A stretch of DNA of 64,000 bases from Ilex aquifolium (lineage: Eukaryota > Streptophyta > Magnoliopsida > Aquifoliales > Aquifoliaceae), in assembly GCA_951799425.1 (NCBI GenBank), contig OX637399.1:36677701-36741700 (forward strand), in the 5' to 3' direction. The notes beneath the pieces were generated by a model. That model did no database searches, was not told where the DNA came from, and saw nothing but the letters and a program-made list of their open reading frames with translations. Positions 50,509-61,491 of the stretch are shown here, piece by piece (position 1 is the first letter of the stretch; each line of letters starts with the position of its first letter). Made by a program: the position numbers and the translations under genes.

Positions 50509-52021
50509 GAATTCTTTACAATGCCGCAAGAATCATCTTAATCAGAGACCGGAGCAAAAAGTTCTGTCAGAAATACTGAAGATTGGGAAATTACTTTTTT
50601 TTTTTCCTTGTGGAGGGGAATGGCCAACTATACCAAACTTCCATCTTCGAACTTGTTAGAAGATGAATCACCAATTTTGATCTCAATATATTGGTTAGGG
50701 TTTCAAGTTCTCATTGCAATGCCGCAAGAATTAGCTCAATCAGAGTTCGGGAGAAAAAGTTATGTCCGATATAATATTTCATTTTAAAGGAGGACTACTT
50801 ATTACACAAAACTTGCATTACAATAGAGCCCATGCTAGAGGATTTTTCATGACTTTTGATGTGAATAAAATGGTTAGGGATTGAAGAATTCTTTACAATG
50901 CCGCAAGAATCATCTTAATCAGATACCGGAGCAAAAAGTTATGTCAGAAATACTGAAGATTGGGAAATTACTTTTTTTTGCCTTGTGGAGGGGAATGTCC
51001 AAATATACCAAACTTCCATCACAATTTCGAACTTGTTAGAAGATGAATCACCAATTTTGATCTCAATATATTGGTTTGGGTTTCAAGTTCTCTTTGCAAT
51101 GCCGCAAGAATTAGCTCAATCCGAGTTCGGGAGAAAAAGTTATGTCCGATATAATATTTCATTTTAAAGGAGGACTACTTATTACACAAAACTTGCGTTA
51201 CAATAGAGCCCATGCTAGAGGATTTTTCATGACTTTTGATGTGAATAAAATGGTTAGGGATTGAAGAATTCTTTACAATGCCGCAAGAATCATCTTAATC
51301 AGAGACCGGAGCAAAAAGTTATGTCAGAAATACTAAAGATTCGGAAATTACTTTTTTTTTTCCTTGTGGAGGGGAATGGCCAACTATACCAAACTTCCAT
51401 CTTCGAACTTGTTAGAAGATGAATCACCAATTTTGATCTCAATATATTGGTTAGGGTTTCAAGTTCTCATTGCAATGCCGCAAGAATTAGCTCAATCACA
51501 GTTCGGGAGAAAAAGTTATGTCCGATATAATATTTCATTTTAAAGGAGGACTACTTATTACACAAAACTTGCATTACAATAGAGCCCATGCTAGAGGATT
51601 TTTCATGACTTTTGATGTGAATAAAATGGTTAGGGATTGAAGAATTCTTTACAATGCCGCAAGAATCATCTTAATCAGAGACCGGAGCAAAAAGTTATGT
51701 CAGAAATACTAAAGAATGGGAAATTACTTTTTTTTTCCTTGTGGAGGGGAATGGCCAACTATACCAAACTTCCATCACAATTTCGAACTTGTTAGAAGAT
51801 GAATCACCAATTTTGATCTCAATATATTTGTTAGGGTTTCAAGTTCTCTTTGCAATGCCGTAAGTATTAGCTCAATCCGAGTTCGGGAGAAAGAGTTATG
51901 TCGGATATAATATTTCATTTTAAAGGAGGACTACTTATTACACAAAACTTGCGTTTCAATAGAGTCCATGCTAGAGGATTTTTCATGACTTTTGATGTGA
52001 ATGAAATGGTTAGGGATTGAA
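50509..52021 (+). repeat. Transition segment F'-B*-F-A
   Basis: Monomer starts are 50509 F', 50886 B*, 51266 F and 51642 A. This is the last occurrence of classes F and A. B* is of the simplest form, without GCATTGTGG. F at 51266 has private GATTCGGAAATT and CAATCACAGTTC. A ends with TTGCGTTTCAATAG, a change that recurs at 53475, 54984 and 58014 in the following array. Confidence 0.88.
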
Positions 52022-55000
52022 GAATTCTTTACAATGCCGCAAGAATCATCTTAATCAGAGACCGGAGCAAAAAGTTATGTCAGAAATACTGAAGATTGGG
52101 AAATTACTTTTTTTTGCCTTGTGGAGGGGAATGTCCAACTATACCAAACTTCCATCACAATTTCGAACTTTTTAGAAGATGAATCACCAATTTTGATCTC
52201 AATATATTGGTTTGGGTTTCAAGTTCTCTTTGCAATGCCGCAAGAATTAGCTCAATCCGAGTTCGGGAGAAAGAGTTATGTCGGATATAATATTTCATTT
52301 TAAAGGAGGACTACTTATTACACAAAACTTGCGTTACAATAGAGTCCATGCTAGAGGACTTTTCATGACTTTTGATGTGAATAAAATGGTTAGGGATTGA
52401 AGAATTCTTTACAATGCCGCAACAATCATCTTAATCAGAGACCGGAGCAAAAAGTTATGTCAGAAATACTGAAGATTGGGAAATTACTTTTTTTTGCCTT
52501 GTGGAGAGGAATGGCCAACTATACCAAACTTCCATCACAATTTCGAACTTGTTAGAAGATGAATCACCAATTTTGATCTCAATATATTGGTTTGGGTTTC
52601 AAGTTCTCTTTGCAATGCCGCAAGAATTAGCTCAATCCGAGTTCGGGAGAAAGAGTTATGTCGGATATAATATTTCATTTTAAAGGAGGACTACTTATTA
52701 CACAAAACTTGCGTTACTATAGAGTCCATGCTAGAGGATTTTTCATGACTTTTGATGTGAATAAAATGGTTAGGGATTGAAGAATTCTTTACAATGCCGC
52801 AAGAATCATCTTAATCAGAGACCGGAGCAAAAAATTATGTCAGAAATACTAAAGAATGGGAAATTACTTTTTTTTTCCTTGTGGAGGGGAATGGCCAACT
52901 ATACCAAACTTCCATCTTCGAACTTGTTAGAAGATGAATCACCAATTTTGATCTCAATATATTGGTTAGGGTTTCAAGTTCTCATTGCAATGCCGCAAGA
53001 ATTAGCTCAATGAGAGTTCGGGAGAAAAAGTTATGTCCGATATAATATTTCATTTTAAAGGAGGACTACTTATTACACAAAACTTGCATTACAATAGAGC
53101 CCATGCTAGAGGATTTTTCATGACTTTTGATGTGAATAAAATGGTTAGGGATTGAAGAATTCTTTACAATGCCGCAAGAATCATCTTAATCAGAGACCGG
53201 AGCAAAAAGTTATGTCAGAAATACTAAAGAATAGGAAATTACTTTTTTTTTCCTTGTGGAGGGGAATGGCCAACTATACCAAACTTCCATCACAATTTCG
53301 AACTTGTTAGAAGATGAATCACCAATTTTGATCTCAATATGTTGGTTTGGGTTTCAAGTTCTCTTTGCAATGCCGCAAGAATTAGCTCAATCCGAGTTCG
53401 GGAGAAAGAGTTATGTCGGATATAATATTTCATTTTAAAGGAGGACTACTTATTACACAAAACTTGCGTTTCAATAGAGTCCATGCTAGAGGATTTTTCA
53501 TGACTTTTGATGTGAATGAAATGGTTAGGGATTGAAGAATTCTTTACAATGCCGCAAGAATCATCTTAATCAGAGACCGGAGCAAAAAGTTATGTCAGAA
53601 ATACTGAAGATTGGGAAATTACTTTTTTTTGCCTTGTGGAGGGGAATGTCCAACTATACCAAACTTCCATCACAATTTCGAACTTGTTAGAAGATGAATC
53701 ACCAATTTTGATCTCAATATATTGGTTTGGGTTTCAAGTTCTCTTTGCAATGCCGCAAGAATTAGCTCAATCCGAGTTCGGGAGAAAGAGTTATGTCGGA
53801 TATAATATTTCATTTTAAAGGAGGACTACTTATTACACAAAACTTGCGTTACAATAGAGTCCATGCTAGAGGACTTTTCATGACTTTTGATGTGAATAAA
53901 ATGGTTAGGGATTGAAGAATTCTTTACAATGCCGCAACAATCATCTTAATCAGAGACCGGAGCAAAAAGTTATGTCAGAAATACTGAAGATTGGGAAATT
54001 ACTTTTTTTTGCCTTGTGGAGAGGAATGGCCAACTATACCAAACTTCCATCACAATTTCGAACTTGTTAGAAGATGAATCACCAATTTTGATCTCAATAT
54101 ATTGGTTAGGGTTTCAAGTTCTCTTTGCAATGCCGCAAGAATTAGCTCAATCCGAGTTCGGGAGAAAGAGTTATGTCGGATATAATATTTCATTTTAAAG
54201 GAGGACTACTTATTACACAAAACTTGCGTTACTATAGAGCCCATGCTAGAGGATTTTTCATGACTTTTGATGTGAATAAAATGGTTAGGGATTGAAGAAT
54301 TCTTTACAATGCCGCAAGAATCATCTTAATCAGAGACCGGAGCAAAAAATTATGTCAGAAATACTAAAGAATGGGAAATTACTTTTTTTTTCCTTGTGGA
54401 GGGGAATGGCCAACTATACCAAACTTCCATCTTCGAACTTGTTAGAAGATGAATCACCAATTTTGATCTCAATATATTGGTTAGGGTTTCAAGTTCTCAT
54501 TGCAATGCCGCAAGAATTAGCTCAATGAGAGTTCGGGAGAAAAAGTTATGTCCGATATAATATTTCATTTTAAAGGAGGACTACTTATTACACAAAACTT
54601 GCATTACAATAGAGCCCATGCTAGAGGATTTTTCATGACTTTTGATGTGAATAAAATGGTTAGGGATTGAAGAATTCTTTACAATGCCGCAAGAATCATC
54701 TTAATCAGAGACCGGAGCAAAAAGTTATGTCAGAAATACTAAAGAATAGGAAATTACTTTTTTTTTCCTTGTGGAGGGGAATGGCCAACTATACCAAACT
54801 TCCATCACAATTTCGAACTTGTTAGAAGATGAATCACCAATTTTGATCTCAATATGTTGGTTTGGGTTTCAAGTTCTCTTTGCAATGCCGCAAGAATTAG
54901 CTCAATCCGAGTTCGGGAGAAAGAGTTATGTCGGATATAATATTTCATTTTAAAGGAGGACTACTTATTACACAAAACTTGCGTTTCAATAGAGTCCATG

Positions 55001-58000
55001 CTAGAGGATTTTTCATGACTTTTGATGTGAATGAAATGGTTAGGGATTGAAGAATTCTTTACAATGCCGCAAGAATCATCTTAATCAGAGACCGGAGCAA
55101 AAAGTTATGTCAGAAATACTGAAGATTGGGAAATTACTTTTTTTTGCCTTGTGGAGGGGAATGTCCAACTATACCAAACTTCCATCACAATTTCGAACTT
55201 TTTAGAAGATGAATCACCAATTTTGATCTCAATATATTGGTTTGGGTTTCAAGTTCTCTTTGCAATGCCGCAAGAATTAGCTCAATCCGAGTTCGGGAGA
55301 AAGAGTTATGTCGGATATAATATTTCATTTTAAAGGAGGACTACTTATTACACAAAACTTGCGTTACAATAGAGTCCATGCTAGAGGACTTTTCATGACT
55401 TTTGATGTGAATAAAATGGTTAGGGATTGAAGAATTCTTTACAATGCCGCAACAATCATCTTAATCAGAGACCGGAGCAAAAAGTTATGTCAGAAATACT
55501 GAAGATTGGGAAATTACTTTTTTTTGCCTTGTGGAGAGGAATGGCCAACTATACCAAACTTCCATCACAATTTCGAACTTGTTAGAAGATGAATCACCAA
55601 TTTTGATCTCAATATATTGGTTTGGGTTTCAAGTTCTCTTTGCAATGCCGCAAGAATTAGCTCAATCCGAGTTCGGGAGAAAGAGTTATGTCGGATATAA
55701 TATTTCATTTTAAAGGAGGACTACTTATTACACAAAACTTGCGTTACTATAGAGTCCATGCTAGAGGATTTTTCATGACTTTTGATGTGAATAAAATGGT
55801 TAGGGATTGAAGAATTCTTTACAATGCCGCAAGAATCATCTTAATCAGAGACCGGAGCAAAAAATTATGTCAGAAATACTAAAGAATGGGAAATTACTTT
55901 TTTTTTCCTTGTGGAGGGGAATGGCCAACTATACCAAACTTCCATCTTCGAACTTGTTAGAAGATGAATCACCAATTTTGATCTCAATATATTGGTTAGG
56001 GTTTCAAGTTCTCATTGCAATGCCGCAAGAATTAGCTCAATGAGAGTTCGGGAGAAAAAGTTATGTCCGATATAATATTTCATTTTAAAGGAGGACTACT
56101 TATTACACAAAACTTGCATTACAATAGAGCCCATGCTAGAGGATTTTTCATGACTTTTGATGTGAATAAAATGGTTAGGGATTGAAGAATTCTTTACAAT
56201 GCCGCAAGAATCATCTTAATCAGAGACCGGAGCAAAAAGTTATGTCAGAAATACTAAAGAATAGGAAATTACTTTTTTTTTCCTTGTGGAGGGGAATGGC
56301 CAACTATACCAAACTTCCATCACAATTTCGAACTTGTTAGAAGATGAATCACCAATTTTGATCTCAATATGTTGGTTTGGGTTTCAAGTTCTCTTTGCAA
56401 TGCCGCAAGAATTAGCTCAATCCGAGTTCGGGAGAAAGAGTTATGTCGGATATAATATTTCATTTTAAAGGAGGACTACTTATTACACAAAACTTGCGTT
56501 ACAATAGAGTCCATGCTAGAGGACTTTTCATGACTTTTGATGTGAATAAAATGGTTAGGGATTGAAGAATTCTTTACAATGCCGCAACAATCATCTTAAT
56601 CAGAGACCGGAGCAAAAAGTTATGTCAGAAATACTGAAGATTGGGAAATTACTTTTTTTTGCCTTGTGGAGGGGAATGTCCAACTATACCAAACTTCCAT
56701 CACAATTTCGAACTTGTTAGAAGATGAATCACCAATTTTGATCTCAATATATTGGTTTGGGTTTCAAGTTCTCTTTGCAATGCCGCAAGAATTAGCTCAA
56801 TCCGAGTTCGGGAGAAAGAGTTATGTCGGATATAATATTTCATTTTAAAGGAGGACTACTTATTACACAAAACTTGCGTTACAATAGAGTCCATGCTAGA
56901 GGACTTTTCATGACTTTTGATGTGAATAAAATGGTTAGGGATTGAAGAATTCTTTACAATGCCGCAACAATCATCTTAATCAGAGACCGGAGCAAAAAGT
57001 TATGTCAGAAATACTGAAGATTGGGAAATTACTTTTTTTTGCCTTGTGGAGAGGAATGGCCAACTATACCAAACTTCCATCACAATTTCGAACTTGTTAG
57101 AAGATGAATCACCAATTTTGATCTCAATATATTGGTTAGGGTTTCAAGTTCTCTTTGCAATGCCGCAAGAATTAGCTCAATCCGAGTTCGGGAGAAAGAG
57201 TTATGTCGGATATAATATTTCATTTTAAAGGAGGACTACTTATTACACAAAACTTGCGTTACAATAGAGCCCATGCTAGAGGATTTTTCATGACTTTTGA
57301 TGTGAATAAAATGGTTAGGGATTGAAGAATTCTTTACAATGCCGCAAGAATCATCTTAATCAGAGACCGGAGCAAAAAATTATGTCAGATATACTAAAGA
57401 ATGGGAAATTACTTTTTTTTTCCTTGTGGAGGGGAATGGCCAACTATACCAAACTTCCATCTTCGAACTTGTTAGAAGATGAATCACCAATTTTGATCTC
57501 AATATATTGGTTAGGGTTTCAAGTTCTCATTGCAATGCCGCAAGAATTAGCTCAATGAGAGTTCGGGAGAAAAAGTTATGTCCGATATAATATTTCATTT
57601 TAAAGGAGGACTACTTATTACACAAAACTTGCATTACAATAGAGCCCATGCTAGAGGATTTTTCATGACTTTTGATGTGAATAAAATGGTTAGGGATTGA
57701 AGAATTCTTTACAATGCCGCAAGAATCATCTTAATCAGAGACCGGAGCAAAAAGTTATGTCAGAAATACTAAAGAATAGGAAATTACTTTTTTTTTCCTT
57801 GTGGAGGGGAATGGCCAACTATACCAAACTTCCATCACAATTTCGAACTTGTTAGAAGATGAATCACCAATTTTGATCTCAATATGTTGGTTTGGGTTTC
57901 AAGTTCTCTTTGCAATGCCGCAAGAATTAGCTCAATCCGAGTTCGGGAGAAAGAGTTATGTCGGATATAATATTTCATTTTAAAGGAGGACTACTTATTA

Positions 58001-61000
58001 CACAAAACTTGCGTTTCAATAGAGTCCATGCTAGAGGATTTTTCATGACTTTTGATGTGAATAAAATGGTTAGGGATTGAAGAATTCTTTACAATGCCGC
58101 AAGAATCATCTTAATCAGAGACCGGAGCAAAAAGTTATGTCAGAAATACTGAAGATTGGGAAATTACTTTTTTTTGCCTTGTGGAGGGGAATGTCCAACT
58201 ATACCAAACTTCCATCACAATTTCGAACTTTTTAGAAGATGAATCACCAATTTTGATCTCAATATATTGGTTTGGGTTTCAAGTTCTCTTTGCAATGCCG
58301 CAAGAATTAGCTCAATCCGAGTTCGGGAGAAAGAGTTATGTCGGATATAATATTTCATTTTAAAGGAGGACTACTTATTACACAAAACTTGCGTTACAAT
58401 AGAGTCCATGCTAGAGGACTTTTCATGACTTTTGATGTGAATAAAATGGTTAGGGATTGAAGAATTCTTTACAATGCCGCAACAATCATCTTAATCAGAG
58501 ACCGGAGCAAAAAGTTATGTCAGAAATACTGAAGATTGGGAAATTACTTTTTTTTGCCTTGTGGAGAGGAATGGCCAACTATACCAAACTTCCATCACAA
58601 TTTCGAACTTGTTAGAAGATGAATCACCAATTTTGATCTCAATATATTGGTTTGGGTTTCAAGTTCTCTTTGCAATGCCGCAAGAATTAGCTCAATCCGA
58701 GTTCGGGAGAAAGAGTTATGTCGGATATAATATTTCATTTTAAAGGAGGACTACTTATTACACAAAACTTGCGTTACTATAGAGTCCATGCTAGAGGATT
58801 TTTCATGACTTTTGATGTGAATAAAATGGTTAGGGATTGAAGAATTCTTTACAATGCCGCAAGAATCATCTTAATCAGAGACCGGAGCAAAAAATTATGT
58901 CAGAAATACTAAAGAATGGGAAATTACTTTTTTTTTCCTTGTGGAGGGGAATGGCCAACTATACCAAACTTCCATCTTCGAACTTGTTAGAAGATGAATC
59001 ACCAATTTTGATCTCAATATATTGGTTAGGGTTTCAAGTTCTCATTGCAATGCCGCAAGAATTAGCTCAATGAGAGTTCGGGAGAAAAAGTTATGTCCGA
59101 TATAATATTTCATTTTAAAGGAGGACTACTTATTACACAAAACTTGCATTACAATAGAGCCCATGCTAGAGGATTTTTCATGACTTTTGATGTGAATAAA
59201 ATGGTTAGGGATTGAAGAATTCTTTACAATGCCGCAAGAATCATCTTAATCAGAGACCGGAGCAAAAAGTTATGTCAGAAATACTAAAGAATAGGAAATT
59301 ACTTTTTTTTTCCTTGTGGAGGGGAATGGCCAACTATACCAAACTTCCATCACAATTTCGAACTTGTTAGAAGATGAATCACCAATTTTGATCTCAATAT
59401 GTTGGTTTGGGTTTCAAGTTCTCTTTGCAATGCCGCAAGAATTAGCTCAATCCGAGTTCGGGAGAAAGAGTTATGTCGGATATAATATTTCATTTTAAAG
59501 GAGGACTACTTATTACACAAAACTTGCGTTACAATAGAGTCCATGCTAGAGGACTTTTCATGACTTTTGATGTGAATAAAATGGTTAGGGATTGAAGAAT
59601 TCTTTACAATGCCGCAACAATCATCTTAATCAGAGACCGGAGCAAAAAGTTATGTCAGAAATACTGAAGATTGGGAAATTACTTTTTTTTGCCTTGTGGA
59701 GGGGAATGTCCAACTATACCAAACTTCCATCACAATTTCGAACTTGTTAGAAGATGAATCACCAATTTTGATCTCAATATATTGGTTTGGGTTTCAAGTT
59801 CTCTTTGCAATGCCGCAAGAATTAGCTCAATCCGAGTTCGGGAGAAAGAGTTATGTCGGATATAATATTTCATTTTAAAGGAGGACTACTTATTACACAA
59901 AACTTGCGTTACAATAGAGTCCATGCTAGAGGACTTTTCATGACTTTTGATGTGAATAAAATGGTTAGGGATTGAAGAATTCTTTACAATGCCGCAACAA
60001 TCATCTTAATCAGAGACCGGAGCAAAAAGTTATGTCAGAAATACTGAAGATTGGGAAATTACTTTTTTTTGCCTTGTGGAGAGGAATGGCCAACTATACC
60101 AAACTTCCATCACAATTTCGAACTTGTTAGAAGATGAATCACCAATTTTGATCTCAATATATTGGTTAGGGTTTCAAGTTCTCTTTGCAATGCCGCAAGA
60201 ATTAGCTCAATCCGAGTTCGGGAGAAAGAGTTATGTCGGATATAATATTTCATTTTAAAGGAGGACTACTTATTACACAAAACTTGCGTTACAATAGAGC
60301 CCATGCTAGAGGATTTTTCATGACTTTTGATGTGAATAAAATGGTTAGGGATTGAAGAATTCTTTACAATGCCGCAAGAATCATCTTAATCAGAGACCGG
60401 AGCAAAAAATTATGTCAGATATACTAAAGAATGGGAAATTACTTTTTTTTTCCTTGTGGAGGGGAATGGCCAACTATACCAAACTTCCATCTTCGAACTT
60501 GTTAGAAGATGAATCACCAATTTTGATCTCAATATATTGGTTAGGGTTTCAAGTTCTCATTGCAATGCCGCAAGAATTAGCTCAATGAGAGTTCGGGAGA
60601 AAAAGTTATGTCCGATATAATATTTCATTTTAAAGGAGGACTACTTATTACACAAAACTTGCATTACAATAGAGCCCATGCTAGAGGATTTTTCATGACT
60701 TTTGATGTGAATAAAATGGTTAGGGATTGAAGAATTCTTTACAATGCCGCAAGAATCATCTTAATCAGAGACCGGAGCAAAAAGTTATGTCAGAAATACT
60801 AAAGAATAGGAAATTACTTTTTTTTTCCTTGTGGAGGGGAATGGCCAACTATACCAAACTTCCATCACAATTTCGAACTTGTTAGAAGATGAATCACCAA
60901 TTTTGATCTCAATATGTTGGTTTGGGTTTCAAGTTCTCTTTGCAATGCCGCAAGAATTAGCTCAATCCGAGTTCGGGAGAAAGAGTTATGTCGGATATAA

Positions 61001-61111
61001 TATTTCATTTTAAAGGAGGACTACTTATTACACAAAACTTGCGTTACAATAGAGTCCATGCTAGAGGACTTTTCATGACTTTTGATGTGAATAAAATGGT
61101 TAGGGATTGAA
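52022..61111 (+). repeat. Regular HOR B-C-D-G: six 1515-bp units, as three 3030-bp octamers
   Basis: Tetramer starts are 52022, 53537, 55052, 56567, 58082 and 59597, each B (380), C (380), D (375), G (380). Odd units (52022, 55052, 58082) share CGAACTTTTTAGAAG in B, TATTGGTTTGGG in C and GTTACTATAGAGTCC at the end of C. Even units have GAACTTGTTAG and TATTGGTTAGGG. The true period is therefore 3030 bp. The D monomers of the last two even units (57327, 60357) share GTCAGATATAC. Octamers differ by only a few bases, so the expansion is recent. Confidence 0.95.
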
Positions 61112-61491
61112 GAATTCTTTACAATGCCGCAACAATCATCTTAATCAGAGACCGGAGCAAAAAGTTATGTCAGAAATACTGAAGATTGGGAAATTACTTT
61201 TTTTTGCCTTGTGGAGGGGAATGTCCAACTATACCAAACTTCCATCACAATTTCGAACTTGTTAGAAGATGAATCACCAATTTTGATCTCAATATATTGG
61301 TTTGGGTTTCAAGTTCTCTTTGCAATGCCGCAAGAATTAGCTCAATCCGAGTTCGGGAGAAAGAGTTATGTCGGATATAATATTTCATTTTAAAGGAGGA
61401 CTACTTATTACACAAAACTTGCGTTACAATAGAGTCCATGCTAGAGGACTTTTCATGACTTTTGATGTGAATAAAATGGTTAGGGATTGAA
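61112..61491 (+). repeat. Extra B monomer interrupting the B-C-D-G register
   Basis: A B monomer (380 bp) with the class C-like start GCAACAATC is followed by another very similar B at 61492. Everything downstream is shifted by one monomer. It is a single-monomer duplication, and after it the odd/even alternation of the 3030-bp superperiod is no longer seen. Confidence 0.92.
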
